Source: CBDCFV01 sp965261795
GTDB taxonomy: Bacteria; Chloroflexota; Dehalococcoidia; Lucifugimonadales; UBA3495
Assembly: GCA_965261795.1 (NCBI GenBank)
Contig: OZ253476.1
Coordinates: forward strand, 1,054,001-1,118,000
Direction: 5' to 3'
Length of the DNA: 64,000 bases
In this document: positions 25,349 to 34,223 of the stretch, in pieces
How the letters are laid out: each line of letters starts with the position of its first letter
Position numbering within the stretch: the first letter of the stretch is position 1
Program-made: the position numbers and the translations under genes
The notes under the pieces: model-generated
What the model was told of the DNA's origin: nothing
Database searches by the model: none
What the model saw: only the letters and a program-made list of their open reading frames with translations

Positions 25349-26278
25349 ATGGACTGGAGCGAGGACGGGTGCTCGGTGCCAGACCTGGCAGCCAGATTTG
25401 CCCTGTACCGGACGAAATTCTACTATGGGTGCTTGCGGCATGATTTCATGTGGCGCACGATGGCCGTGCTGGACCAAGCTACCGGGCGGGTGTGGAACGA
25501 GCGGAACCGTTTCGTAGCGGACCAGATGTTCCTCACCGACCACCAGATTTATTGCGCTTTTGATAACCTCGATAACCCAAATCTTGCCACAAATATGGCT
25601 TGCCTGGCAGCGGCTAAGACATATCATCTGGGCGTCAGAACAGGGGCTGGATTCAGGAAAGACCTCACCGACACGGAGCGCAACTCCGTCACCTTTGGCC
25701 ACGACGACTACGAGAGCGGACTGGTGCCGGCCCCCGCTGCCAACTGCGGTCTGCGCTCTAACCGCTGCCTGCCGATAAACTATCTGGAGTACGAGGGCAA
25801 GCCCCTTGTTCCAAAGGGTCTGGCATCTATCCCCCAAGGCGTTGTGCTGGAGATGCAACTTGTCAGGGCTAACCAGTACGCGGTGGAAGGGCCACCAACT
25901 CAACGGCTCTACTTGCCCGCAGAACCAGACGGCTGGCGCAAGACGGGAGAAATCAGGTTCAGTGCCGGCGCTCCCTTCATGGTTGGCAAAACGGCAGACT
26001 TGGACTGTGCGGACCGGGCGGCTGGTGCATCCGTCTACATCAACAGCGGCGTGTATCCGGTACCTGCCACTGGTGGCATTTCACCTCCTCCGGATACCCA
26101 GCTTAAGCCAACACCAGTGTTCGTGAAGGCGTGTCTGGCTACAACCGGCGAGCAAGAAGCCGCACCCCAATTGGAGATGTACCCGGTTGAAGCAAGGCGC
26201 GAATTGGGCATAACTGGCTTCGTCAACGGGCGGGTGGTGGGCTGTTGGGAGGCCGTGTGCGGCATTATCAAGACATAA
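25349..26278 (+). CDS. Phospholipase A2-like secreted protein, 5' end lost to insertion sequences
   Basis: 309 aa. The start of the frame holds the prokaryotic phospholipase A2 core: DWSEDGCSVPD (Cys8) and FYYGCLRHDFMWRT with the catalytic His31-Asp32 pair and Cys28; ADQMF follows. Such enzymes release fatty acids from glycerophospholipids outside the cell. Reading upstream of the ATG in the same frame gives FLASNAW up to the IS1182 end, so coding sequence continues leftward and the signal peptide is missing; the fragment at 22101 probably supplied it. The remaining 200 residues form a C-terminal extension (RLYLPAEPDGWRKTGEIRF and a Pro-rich linker) of unknown role. Probably no longer secreted. 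Confidence 0.65.
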   Translation: MDWSEDGCSVPDLAARFALYRTKFYYGCLRHDFMWRTMAVLDQATGRVWNERNRFVADQMFLTDHQIYCAFDNLDNPNLATNMACLAAAKTYHLGVRTGAGFRKDLTDTERNSVTFGHDDYESGLVPAPAANCGLRSNRCLPINYLEYEGKPLVPKGLASIPQGVVLEMQLVRANQYAVEGPPTQRLYLPAEPDGWRKTGEIRFSAGAPFMVGKTADLDCADRAAGASVYINSGVYPVPATGGISPPPDTQLKPTPVFVKACLATTGEQEAAPQLEMYPVEARRELGITGFVNGRVVGCWEAVCGIIKT

Positions 26279-26301
26279 ACGCTATTGTACCGGCAGCCCG
26301 A

Positions 26302-27348
26302 ATGACACCAGACCCCAGCCGCCTCACAATCGCTGCCGCCGGGACATGGTACGGGCCGGTGGGCGTGCTGGAGACCCTGGATGATACCGATAGGGTCAAG
26401 GTTATCGCTAACCCCGATGACCCAACACCCCTGGCCGAGATAGCGCCCGGCACGACCACCGTCAACTTCTGCCCGGCTGAGACGAATGACCCTATGAATG
26501 TGTCGAACGGCACACAGATGAAGGTAGCGATGTGCGGACCCGGCACGGGTATCGTCGAACTGCGTCACCCTGACGAGGGCTACTTGCTGAACCGCTACGT
26601 CCTGCGGATGGGTGCACCGCCGCCGCCCCCCAGCACCTGCGACGAGGTGCCGCTGACCCACGGCAACCAGACCGTCCGCCACGTGGCATGGTCCACGCAG
26701 GACTGTTATTCGGTCTACCGCCCCAACAGCTACATCGACTACTACTCCATCACCCCGGCCGTCAGCGGGACCGTGACCATACGGCTGGAATCAACCGAGA
26801 ACACCTACCTGTTGCTCTACGAGGGAAGCCTTACGACCGGCGCACCCTGGCAGGAAAATGACGACCACGGGACGGGCGCCAACTCGCAAATCACCGTGAA
26901 CATGACGGCCGGGACCAAGTACATCATCGGAGCTACAACCAACGTCAGCAACATAACGGGCAGCTACACTCTCAGTCTGACCATGCCCACCGTTCCGCAA
27001 CCCACCACGCCCAGTACGACGGCAGGCGGCCCGGAGGTGCCGCCAGGCGGGCCGTCGGTCAACGCGGGCAGTGACCAGACCGTTAGCACCGGAGCGACCG
27101 TCTCACTCATCGGCACCGGGTCCCCCGTCAACGATGACGACGATGCCTCCTACAGCTGGACCCAACAGGGTACGACAACAGTAAATTTGACATATTCAAC
27201 AGGCATCCCGTATAGCTCGGGACTTGCCGGCAACTCCGCCAGATTCACGGCGCCTTCAACCGCCGGGACACTGGTTTTCCGGCTTACCGTAACGGACCAC
27301 GGGACCGGGATCTGTTCCTGGGATGAGTTGGTCATCACGGTATCATAG
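26302..27348 (+). CDS. Secreted-type protein with PPC and PKD-like domains
   Basis: About 348 aa from the ATG at 26302; the frame opens at 26245, inside the previous gene. After an N-terminal domain with a PAETNDPMNV loop, a pre-peptidase C-terminal (PPC) domain is clear at about residues 110-230 (YIDYYSITPAVSGTVTIRLE, YLLLYEGSL, GTKYIIGATTN). A Pro/Thr linker leads to a PKD/Ig-like domain (NAGSDQTVSTGATVSLIGTG ... FRLTVTDHG). These domains sit on exported enzymes, but no signal peptide is present, so it may be the out-of-frame C-terminal part of the disrupted gene upstream. Confidence 0.6.
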   Translation: MTPDPSRLTIAAAGTWYGPVGVLETLDDTDRVKVIANPDDPTPLAEIAPGTTTVNFCPAETNDPMNVSNGTQMKVAMCGPGTGIVELRHPDEGYLLNRYVLRMGAPPPPPSTCDEVPLTHGNQTVRHVAWSTQDCYSVYRPNSYIDYYSITPAVSGTVTIRLESTENTYLLLYEGSLTTGAPWQENDDHGTGANSQITVNMTAGTKYIIGATTNVSNITGSYTLSLTMPTVPQPTTPSTTAGGPEVPPGGPSVNAGSDQTVSTGATVSLIGTGSPVNDDDDASYSWTQQGTTTVNLTYSTGIPYSSGLAGNSARFTAPSTAGTLVFRLTVTDHGTGICSWDELVITVS

Positions 27349-27360
27349 CAAGTTGGACGC

Positions 27361-27390
27361 ACCGGCAGGAACCGAAGACACCCTGCCGGT
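27361..27390. terminator. Hairpin between convergent genes, possible terminator
   Basis: ACCGGCAGG (27361-27369) pairs perfectly with CCTGCCGGT (27382-27390) around a 12-base loop. There is no U tract on either side, so termination is uncertain. Position between the convergent PPC/PKD gene and the MFS gene fits a bidirectional stop. Confidence 0.35.
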
Positions 27391-27497
27391 TCCAACGGTC
27401 CATAAGGGTGTCAGAGGGCCTGCAACTCAGTCTCAGCAAGAGTGGCCCACGTATCGAGGGAGCACTTGGTTGGCAAAATACCCCCTCGGTCAGGCTG

Positions 27498-28847
27498 CTA
27501 AACGGCGAGGGCTGGCCTGATCGCACGGGGTCTGCGGATTGTAGCGAACAGCGCGGCGCTGATGGCGTAGAGCAATGCAAAGGTTACCGCCACAACCTTG
27601 TAACTGCCGGTAACGTCGAACACCCACCCGGCGTAAACCGGGAAGAGCAGCATCCCCAGGCTATAGAAAACGCTCATAATGCCCAGCAGCGTCGCGAAGC
27701 TCTGGCGTCCGAAAAAGCTCCCCAAGGCAATCCAGCCAAGGGGGGAGCAAGCATCCAGGGTAGCCAGTCCCACAATGAAGAGATAAGGCACCCAACTCCC
27801 TTCAAAAATGGCCAACACCAGCATCGAAACGCCGCCGGACATCATACCCCCGAACAATATAGGTTGGACCGGGAACCGGCCGGCCAACGCGCCCGACAAG
27901 AGCCTGCCTGGGATAGACAAAGAGAAAAGCAGGGCTGTCAGGCCGGCGGCCGACGTTTCATCCATGCCCTTCCAGACCATCATCGGTATCAAGTGCACCA
28001 CGACGGAACTGTTGACCCCAATCCGCAGGGCGCTCGCCGCGAGAAGAGTCCAATAAGTCCGGGTCCGCACCGCCTCCCGCACGGAAAAGTCGTGGTCCGC
28101 CGAGAGCGGCTCCGGCCTATCGTCCCGAACGGCAGACCGTTGCCGGTCCTCTGAACCCTCCAATACGATTCCGGCGCTTTCCGGCGACCTGCGGACCAGC
28201 ATCCCCAAGGGAATGACGATCAAGCAAATGAACCCACCAGCGATGAGGACTACATCACGCCAGCCCACGCGTTGTACGCCGAAGGCCAGCAGGGGTGTGA
28301 GGAGCGCTCCTCCCAATGTATAAGAAGTGAGCATGGTAGCCAGCGCAATGGCCTTCCGGCGCAAGAACCACCGGTTGACCGCCGTCATCAGGCTGGGGTC
28401 CAAGCAGGTGGAAATACCAACGGAAACTATGCCCACGTAGACAATGAGGAAGGAGAAGTACCCGTTCACGAAAGACAGGACCATAAATCCGATGCCAGCC
28501 AACAACCCGCCCACGAGTATGAGGGGCCGGGACCCCAAGCGGTCGATCAGCCAGCCAACAAAAGGGCCGCCGACCCCGCCCTCAGCCGTGGCCAAGGAGA
28601 ATATCAGGGAGGTTGAGGCGCGGCTGAGGTTGAACTCCCGCTGAATGGGAAGGAAGAAGACGGTAAAGCCGCGGTAGAAGATGCCGCCGGTAAACAGGGC
28701 CAGCAGGCAACATGCGGCCAGCACCCACCACCCGTAATACACTCCGGCGCTTGTGACGCCCCGTATCCGGTGGTTGACCCCCGGCAGGACAGCAAGTGAC
28801 ACGAGGAAAAAACCGGAGGCCAGAATCAGCAGGCCGGTCAGGGCCAT
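27498..28847 (-). CDS. MFS permease
   Basis: 449-aa inner-membrane permease with about 12 spans plus an extra N-terminal hydrophobic segment (LTGLLILASGFFLVSLAVL). The loop signature reads GGVGGPFVGWLIDRLGSRP. A hydrophilic central loop (VLEGSEDRQRSAVRDDRPEP) divides the two halves. The GVYYGWWVLAACC motif is similar to that of the cut permease at the left window edge. The family resembles monocarboxylate/oxalate-type MFS carriers; substrate not identifiable. It is followed by an LLM oxidoreductase gene upstream on the same strand (67-base gap), so they may be co-transcribed and the permease may import its substrate. Confidence 0.88.
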   Translation of the reverse strand: MALTGLLILASGFFLVSLAVLPGVNHRIRGVTSAGVYYGWWVLAACCLLALFTGGIFYRGFTVFFLPIQREFNLSRASTSLIFSLATAEGGVGGPFVGWLIDRLGSRPLILVGGLLAGIGFMVLSFVNGYFSFLIVYVGIVSVGISTCLDPSLMTAVNRWFLRRKAIALATMLTSYTLGGALLTPLLAFGVQRVGWRDVVLIAGGFICLIVIPLGMLVRRSPESAGIVLEGSEDRQRSAVRDDRPEPLSADHDFSVREAVRTRTYWTLLAASALRIGVNSSVVVHLIPMMVWKGMDETSAAGLTALLFSLSIPGRLLSGALAGRFPVQPILFGGMMSGGVSMLVLAIFEGSWVPYLFIVGLATLDACSPLGWIALGSFFGRQSFATLLGIMSVFYSLGMLLFPVYAGWVFDVTGSYKVVAVTFALLYAISAALFATIRRPRAIRPALAV

Positions 28848-28913
28848 AACTTGGCTTGTCCTTGGACCAAGCGATGTGGAAGATAATCGAAGATGAAAGA
28901 GGGCAACAACCCG

Positions 28914-29939
28914 TTACTTTGGAATAATACCGCACACTTCGGCGACCAGTTCGTAGGAGCGGACACGTTCGGCAAATCCGTGGCAGATGGTGACTATGCT
29001 CAGATCGTTGGTTTCATATAATTCGGCCAGACCGTCCAACCGTTCCTTCACCTGCTCCGGCGTCCCATCGACGCACAGCCTGCGGTACTGTTCCGTGTAC
29101 GCCCATTCATTGGCTGCGTATTGGTAGGCCAAAGCATCTTCAACCGAGGGAATCCCTTGGGCCCGTCCGGTTATGGACTTCAACCGGGCCAGGTTGCGGC
29201 TGGAAGCCAAGCGAAAGGCCTCCTCCTCGGTGTCGGCGCAAAGGACTTGAACGCCTATGTTTACCTTTGGTTCGGAAAGGTATTTCGATGGATGGAAGTT
29301 CTTGCGGTAGCCTTCTACGATGGTGGGCCCCTCCTCTACGCCGAGGCCGAAGAAATGGGCATAAGCAAAGGGAAGGCCCAAGTGGGCGGCCATGTAGGCG
29401 CTTTCATACCTGGAGCCAAGCAGCCAGACATCGGGCATACCGGTGGGGACCGGCCCAGCCTGGATTCCGGCGAAAATGTGCGACTGGTCCAGTTCGCCCG
29501 ACAGGTGGCCGATCAGGTCTACCACCTGTTGAGGAAACTGCCGGATGTCGTTGGGGTGCTTCGGATAGGATAAGGCCGCGGCGGTAATCTGGTCACTTCC
29601 TGGAGCGCGCCCGATGCCGACGTCGATACGCCCGGGATAGAGCGCTTCCAACATACGGAAGTTCTCCGCGACCTTGAAGGAGCTGTAATGGGAAAGCATC
29701 ACCCCTCCGCTTCCCACCCGTATGGTCTTAGTCCGGGCAGCTACGTGGCCGATCAGGATTTCCGGGCTGGTGCCGGCGAAGTTCGGGATGCTGTGATGTT
29801 CCGCCAGCCAGTACCGTTGATATCCCAGCTTTTCGACCGCTGCCGCCAGTTCAATAGTGTCTCTCAAGGCATCGCCGGCCGTGTCCCCTTCCCGCACCGG
29901 GGACTGGTCGACGACGCTCAGCACAAGTTTCTGATCCAA
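28914..29939 (-). CDS. LLM-class flavin-dependent oxidoreductase (luciferase-like monooxygenase)
   Basis: 341-aa TIM-barrel flavoprotein of the bacterial luciferase type. Typical blocks: LGYQRYWLAEHHSIPNFAGT near residue 37, IRVGSGGVMLSHYSSFKVAE, ALYPGRIDVGIGRAPGSDQ, and FAYAHFFGLGVEEGP. Members use reduced FMN (sometimes F420) and O2 to oxygenate organic substrates. Because SAR202-type genomes are known for many such genes, a role in oxidising recalcitrant organic carbon is reasonable but inferred. It is first in a two-gene unit with the MFS permease. Confidence 0.88.
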   Translation of the reverse strand: MDQKLVLSVVDQSPVREGDTAGDALRDTIELAAAVEKLGYQRYWLAEHHSIPNFAGTSPEILIGHVAARTKTIRVGSGGVMLSHYSSFKVAENFRMLEALYPGRIDVGIGRAPGSDQITAAALSYPKHPNDIRQFPQQVVDLIGHLSGELDQSHIFAGIQAGPVPTGMPDVWLLGSRYESAYMAAHLGLPFAYAHFFGLGVEEGPTIVEGYRKNFHPSKYLSEPKVNIGVQVLCADTEEEAFRLASSRNLARLKSITGRAQGIPSVEDALAYQYAANEWAYTEQYRRLCVDGTPEQVKERLDGLAELYETNDLSIVTICHGFAERVRSYELVAEVCGIIPK

Positions 29940-30009
29940 TACTCAACCTCAATTGGGCTTGCTCAAATCAACTGTCGGAATCCTGCCCCAATGTAGCGCT
30001 AACTCATGT

Positions 30010-30876
30010 TCAGGGTGCGGGGTGGGGGATTACGGTCGCATTGTGCCGGGTTGCGAGGGCATGGCGCGGGTCGTCGACGTTGGCGCAGATGACGACGGGT
30101 GTCACGGGCCGGCGGGTTGCCTGGGCTATTAGGCCGGCACGGTTTGCGGCGCGGGTGATGTCGTCGTCGCCTGCTGTGATGGATACTTCGGCGGCTACGT
30201 AAATTGGGGTAGTGTCTCCGCGTGGTGTGCCGACGAATATCAGGTCTGTGTCCCACACCTCGTAGCTTTGTTCCTCTGTGATAAGACCCTGGTCTACGGC
30301 CTCTTGGATCAGGTTGTCGAACTCGTTGCTCCAGTCGGGCCTTGAGGACCTGAGAATGGCAATGTTGCGAAGATGCAGGTGTTGGCCTGCTATGGAACGC
30401 AAATTTCTTTCGACCTTGAGTTGGTAGTTGTAACCAAGGGCGTTGTCGACCCTGCCCGTTAACATGTTAACGGCGTTGTCGATTCTGCCCGTTAACGTGT
30501 TAACGGCGTTGTCGATTCTGCCCGTTAACATGTTAACGGCGTTGTCGATTCTGCCCGTTAAGTTGTCGACCCTGCCCGTTAAGTTGTCGACCCTGCCCGT
30601 TAAGTTGTCGACCCTGCCCGTTAATGTGTTGAGGTCTGTCTTGACTTGGGACATACTCTGGGTGAGGACGTCTACCTTCTGGTCCAAGGTGTTGACGCGC
30701 TGGGTGAGGACGTCTACCTTCTGGTCCAAGGTGTCGACGCGCTGGGTGAGGACGTGGAACCTGGCCGGCAGTTGTAGCAGTTCTTCGGTCAGAATGTGAC
30801 GTCGGATTGCATTCCGCCACTGAGGATTCTCTTCAAGGGCGCGGAGGAAATCATCTTGGCTGTTGATGGTGGTCAT
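30010..30876 (-). CDS. Coiled-coil protein with tandem coding repeats and C-terminal nuclease-like domain
   Basis: 288 aa. An N-terminal helical cap (DDFLRALEENPQWRNAIRRH) leads to a long coiled coil at about residues 35-145, built from tandem units: DTLDQKVDVLTQRV (14 aa, twice), VDNLTGR (7 aa, four times) and IDNAVNMLTGR (11 aa, three times). The C-terminal part (DWSNEFDNLIQEAVDQGLI ... DTDLIFVG ... IYVAAEVSITAGDDDITRA) has the D...ExS/K layout of PD-(D/E)XK-type domains common in cyanobacterial and Chloroflexi DUF3782-like proteins, with Ser or Val where Lys is expected. Nuclease activity is unproven. Repeat number is likely to vary between strains. Confidence 0.7.
   Translation of the reverse strand: MTTINSQDDFLRALEENPQWRNAIRRHILTEELLQLPARFHVLTQRVDTLDQKVDVLTQRVNTLDQKVDVLTQSMSQVKTDLNTLTGRVDNLTGRVDNLTGRVDNLTGRIDNAVNMLTGRIDNAVNTLTGRIDNAVNMLTGRVDNALGYNYQLKVERNLRSIAGQHLHLRNIAILRSSRPDWSNEFDNLIQEAVDQGLITEEQSYEVWDTDLIFVGTPRGDTTPIYVAAEVSITAGDDDITRAANRAGLIAQATRRPVTPVVICANVDDPRHALATRHNATVIPHPAP
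30445..30624 (-). repeat. In-frame coding tandem repeats (33- and 21-base units)
   Basis: Three 33-base units with the palindrome GTTAACATGTTAAC (30463 onward) are followed by four 21-base units GTTGTCGACCCTGCCCGTTAA. Two 42-base units (about 30662-30745) follow. All lengths are multiples of seven codons or of three bases, so the frame and heptad phase can survive copy-number change; the 33-base unit adds 11 residues, which is a common hendecad coiled-coil period. Confidence 0.9.
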
Positions 30877-31018
30877 GGGTGCAATTATACCCTATAGGTT
30901 GAGTGGTATGCCGCCAGGCAGTTGGTGGTTTATGTCTAACAAGTTGACAACTCCTTCCCCCGGACACATGGGTAATGTATAATTTTACCGGATCCACACC
31001 TGTGCTTCCGAAGACGTT

Positions 31019-31408
31019 ATGCCTGAGAAATACCAGGACGAAATAGAGGAAATTCTGCGGAAGGCTGGAGAAATCCCGCCAGCGAACCCCAGCCAGGTTC
31101 GGGAAGATGACCGCGGCGCCAGCGCCGTTGGCGCTTCCAGACCGGACCCGCAGCCGGCCAGCAGGTACAGAAGCCGGTGGCTGCGATTGTCTCCGGGCAA
31201 GCTGCTGTTGGCCGGGCTGGTAATCTTCATCATTGGCGCGTTAACGTGGGAGCCGGGGATATGGATCGGATTGGCGGTCCTGGTGGTGGCTTACCTGCTT
31301 TTCTTCATCAAACCCCGCTCCATTTCCATTGAGAAGCGATGGCGGGGGCAGGTTATCGAGGACTATCAGTCACCTTGGGCCCGGCTCAAGGGCTGGTTGA
31401 AGAAATAG
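31019..31408 (+). CDS. Small membrane protein, conserved hypothetical
   Basis: 129 aa. The N-terminal YQDEIEEILRKAGEIPP helix and a disordered linker precede two membrane spans (LLLAGLVIFIIGALTWEPG and IGLAVLVVAYLLFFI), then a basic C-terminus with EKRWRGQVIEDY. The same overall order (EIEEILRKAGE helix, two spans, RWRGR motif) is familiar from uncharacterised Chloroflexota proteins. Role unknown. It is convergent with hemD; only 17 bases separate the stops. Confidence 0.7.
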   Translation: MPEKYQDEIEEILRKAGEIPPANPSQVREDDRGASAVGASRPDPQPASRYRSRWLRLSPGKLLLAGLVIFIIGALTWEPGIWIGLAVLVVAYLLFFIKPRSISIEKRWRGQVIEDYQSPWARLKGWLKK

Positions 31409-31425
31409 CCCCCGTCCGCTAACGG

Positions 31426-32262
31426 TCAGCCAGCCGTTGCTACGCCCGCTTGGTAGTGCTCCGCCAAGGCGATTATCAAGCTCCCCATGTGTACGTGTTC
31501 AGGCTCAACGTCAACCCTGATGTTCCTCTCCCGCAGTTTGCGGCTGCACACGGGGCCCACGGAAGCGATGGTAACGGAATCGTTGCCCAAGCTTTCCCTC
31601 AGCGACTCTCCCCGGTCCGATTGGTCGGCAATCGCCAGTAAATTGTCCACCTGCGGTTGGCTGGTAAAAGCCACGGCGTCTATCTTCCCGGCGGCCAGGT
31701 CGTCGATCATCCGCACCACCGGGGCCGTGTCCTCGGGTATCCCCCAGCTATACAGCCTTACTTCCCGCGCGTTGGCGCCCTTGTCGCGCAGGCTCCGCGT
31801 GAGAACATTGTTGGGCCCGCCGTATGCCTGCACCGCCACCTCTTTCCCCTCCAGGTCGGTATTCCCGATGGCGTCCACCAATTCCTGGGAGGTATAAGGC
31901 TCGGGGGGCATGAGGTCGATGTGGATGTGGTTCTGCCTCAGGACGCGGGCGGGCTTTGGGCTGCGGGCGTATACGGTGCGGGTGTTGAGATGTTCAAGGA
32001 ACTGTTGCTTCAAGCCCATAGCATCAGCCGACTCTATGAGGGCGCGAGTGCCTACCCCGGTTAGAAGGACCACAATGTCGATGCGGTCGGCGCAGACGTC
32101 CCGAACGAGGCGCTGCACCTCCGGGTCGTCCTTCAGGTAGACTTCTTGAAGCACCGGGGCCGAGTAGGCCACGCCGCCGTGACGCTCCACCAATGCGGCC
32201 ATCTCCGACTGCATCCGGGCTTCTACAAAGGCGACGACTCTACCGCTTAATGATTCCGCCAC
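31426..32262 (-). CDS. hemD: Uroporphyrinogen-III synthase (HemD-like)
   Basis: Cyclises hydroxymethylbilane to uroporphyrinogen III, the precursor of haem, siroheme and corrinoids. 278 aa in the two-lobed HemD fold: VVAFVEARMQSEMAALVERH, then VVLLTGVGTRALIESADAM, a second lobe with KEVAVQAYGGPNNVLTRSL and AVAFTSQPQVDNLLAIAD, and SVGPVCSRKLRERNIR. It lies 9 bases after the siroheme-dependent reductase gene on the same strand, so it likely supplies its cofactor. HemD sequences diverge strongly; the family call rests on this pattern plus context. Confidence 0.85.
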   Translation of the reverse strand: MAESLSGRVVAFVEARMQSEMAALVERHGGVAYSAPVLQEVYLKDDPEVQRLVRDVCADRIDIVVLLTGVGTRALIESADAMGLKQQFLEHLNTRTVYARSPKPARVLRQNHIHIDLMPPEPYTSQELVDAIGNTDLEGKEVAVQAYGGPNNVLTRSLRDKGANAREVRLYSWGIPEDTAPVVRMIDDLAAGKIDAVAFTSQPQVDNLLAIADQSDRGESLRESLGNDSVTIASVGPVCSRKLRERNIRVDVEPEHVHMGSLIIALAEHYQAGVATAG

Positions 32263-32271
32263 ACAAGCCCC

Positions 32272-34146
32272 CTAGACCATGCACTCACCTTCGCCACGCT
32301 CCAGCTTGTAGATGTTGGTGCGCTCCCAGTCGAAGTACAAGTCGGAACCTGCTTCCGCGGTCTCGGCGGTCTCTTGCGCTTTGGCGGCTACGGCCGTCAA
32401 TTCGGCTACACCCACCCGGTCGAGGAAGTCGTTGAAGGGTTCTTGTTCCTGACGGTTCTCCTTGTAGTAGGAGGCAATCTGTTCGACTACTTTGGGCACC
32501 ACCTTGGCGGGCACCTTGATCTTGGGTATGCGGGAGCCGATACGGGAGTCCTCCACCCGGTTGTCGCCGTAGTTCCCGCCGAGGAATAACTCGTAGGCGG
32601 GAATCTGGCTGCCGTCCGGGCCCTTGACCGCAGCTCCATGAAACCCGATGTTGGCGATGTGATGCAGGCCGCAGCCGTTAGGGCAACCGCTCATCTTGAT
32701 GCGTATCTTCTTAACGCCCTCGTCCTGCAACAGCCCGTTCCAGCCGCCCATTTCCTCTTTGATGGCCTTGGCCAGACCCATCGACGATGTAATACCCAGC
32801 TTACAACTGTCCGTTCCGGGACAGGAAACCACGTCGGTGATGGTATTTGCGTCCGGTTCAGCCAAGTCGATGGCGCCAAGTGCCTCCCAAAGGTCATGCA
32901 GATGTCTTTCAGGCACCCATCGGAGGGTTAAATTCTGTTCTTGCGTGGTACAGGCGCGGCCGCCGGTGAAGCGTTCCACTATGTCGGCCAAGTCTTTGAA
33001 TTGAGTGTGGCTGATGTCGCCCCGGGTCAGTTTCACGTAGACCAGGTAATACCCATTCTGCTTTTGGGATACCACGTTGGTCTCTCTCCAGCGGCTGTAT
33101 TCGCCCCCGCCGTTGGTATGGCCGCCACCAGCGCCGTTGGTTGGCAGATTCGACGCCGACGACGCATCCGGAGCGGGCGGAGTTTCTCGTTGGATCTCGT
33201 CCACTTGCATCAGCGGCTTGGGGTCGATGGGGCCGATCTTGTCCAACTCGGCGTCCACCAACTCCCGGAACGCATCCAGCCCGATCCTGTCGACCAAGAC
33301 CTTGATACGGGCCATCATGCGGTTCTTGCGCAACATATCAGCGTTGTTGAAAACCGTCCAAATGGCAAGGGCCACGCGCAAGTAGTCCTCTTCCGGTACG
33401 AACTCGTAGAGGGCCTTGGCCAACCTGGGCATAATGGACGTGCCGCCGCCCACGAACACTTTGAATCCCCTTTTGACCGAGCCGTTTTCGCGCCGGACCT
33501 GGGCCACGTAGGTCAGGTCCTGGATGGCGGCTGATACGCTGTCGTGGGAATCGCACCCGGTGAAGGCCGTCTTGAATTTCCGAGGGAAGTTCTGGGTAAT
33601 GGGATGCCTGACGCCGAATCGGACGTAGGCGGCCAAGTAGGGAGTTGGATCGAACACTTCATCGGCGCAGACGCCGGCGGTAGGAGACCCAACCACGTTA
33701 CGGACCGTGTTGCCGCAGGCCTCCCTGGTGGTGAGACCCACCTCTCCCAACAGGCGCAGCACTTCGGGACAATCGGGCAGCGGAATGTGATGTATCTGGA
33801 TGTTTTCCCGAGTGGTCACATGCCCTTTTTGCAGAGGGGCGTACCATTCGGTTATGTTGCCGAACATGCGCAGGGCTTGGCCCGTCAATATCCCGCCGGG
33901 GAGTTTTACGCGAATCATCTGAACGTCGGCCTGCCGCTGACCGTAAACCCCTTGGCGGAGCCGGTAGGGCGTGAACTCGGCGTTGTCCAACTCTCCATCC
34001 TGGAACTTGCGTGACTCCTCCTCCAGCCGCTCCACCTCATCTTCCAGGAACGGAATTATGCCTGGCGAGGCATTGGCCAGTTGCATACTCCGTTCATGGA
34101 TCTCCGATTGATCGACAGCCTGGATATTTGAAGTCTGACTGGTCAA
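32272..34146 (-). CDS. Siroheme nitrite/sulfite reductase (ferredoxin-type)
   Basis: 624 aa. Six-electron reductase of nitrite to ammonia or sulfite to sulfide, with siroheme bridged to [4Fe-4S]. The cluster ligands are in CPGTDSCKLG and SGCPNGCG, about 45 residues apart. N-terminal half: RQGVYGQRQADVQMIRVKLP and TTRENIQIHHIPL. The true start is taken as TTG at 34146: AGGAGG sits 5 bases upstream and the start lies after the intrinsic terminator in the leader. The longer frame from 34275 would translate through that terminator. hemD follows by 9 bases. The sequence does not settle nitrite versus sulfite; ferredoxin-type assimilatory nitrite reductase is slightly favoured by length. Confidence 0.88.
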   Translation of the reverse strand: MTSQTSNIQAVDQSEIHERSMQLANASPGIIPFLEDEVERLEEESRKFQDGELDNAEFTPYRLRQGVYGQRQADVQMIRVKLPGGILTGQALRMFGNITEWYAPLQKGHVTTRENIQIHHIPLPDCPEVLRLLGEVGLTTREACGNTVRNVVGSPTAGVCADEVFDPTPYLAAYVRFGVRHPITQNFPRKFKTAFTGCDSHDSVSAAIQDLTYVAQVRRENGSVKRGFKVFVGGGTSIMPRLAKALYEFVPEEDYLRVALAIWTVFNNADMLRKNRMMARIKVLVDRIGLDAFRELVDAELDKIGPIDPKPLMQVDEIQRETPPAPDASSASNLPTNGAGGGHTNGGGEYSRWRETNVVSQKQNGYYLVYVKLTRGDISHTQFKDLADIVERFTGGRACTTQEQNLTLRWVPERHLHDLWEALGAIDLAEPDANTITDVVSCPGTDSCKLGITSSMGLAKAIKEEMGGWNGLLQDEGVKKIRIKMSGCPNGCGLHHIANIGFHGAAVKGPDGSQIPAYELFLGGNYGDNRVEDSRIGSRIPKIKVPAKVVPKVVEQIASYYKENRQEQEPFNDFLDRVGVAELTAVAAKAQETAETAEAGSDLYFDWERTNIYKLERGEGECMV

Positions 34147-34167
34147 CGAGGCCTCCTGACGTTGGGC

Positions 34168-34206
34168 AAAATAAAAGCCCACCAAGCGGCGTGCTTCTTG
34201 GTGGGC
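34168..34206 (-). terminator. Intrinsic terminator inside the reductase leader (attenuator)
   Basis: On the transcript, GCCCACCAAG pairs perfectly with CTTGGTGGGC (34197-34206 with 34177-34186) around a 10-base loop, followed by UUUUAUUUU. It lies between the promoter at 34338 and the start codon at 34146, so full-length transcription needs readthrough or antitermination. Confidence 0.85.
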
Positions 34207-34223
34207 GCAAGTCTTGTTTAGGA

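Noticed and set aside
26245..26301. Start of the PPC/PKD gene at 26245
   Set aside because: This lies inside the preceding frame without a ribosome binding site and adds no conserved sequence; the ATG at 26302 is used, with low certainty.
30445..30750. Regular repeats that look like a CRISPR array
   Set aside because: The units are directly tandem without unique spacers, stay in frame in a coiled-coil gene and encode heptads.
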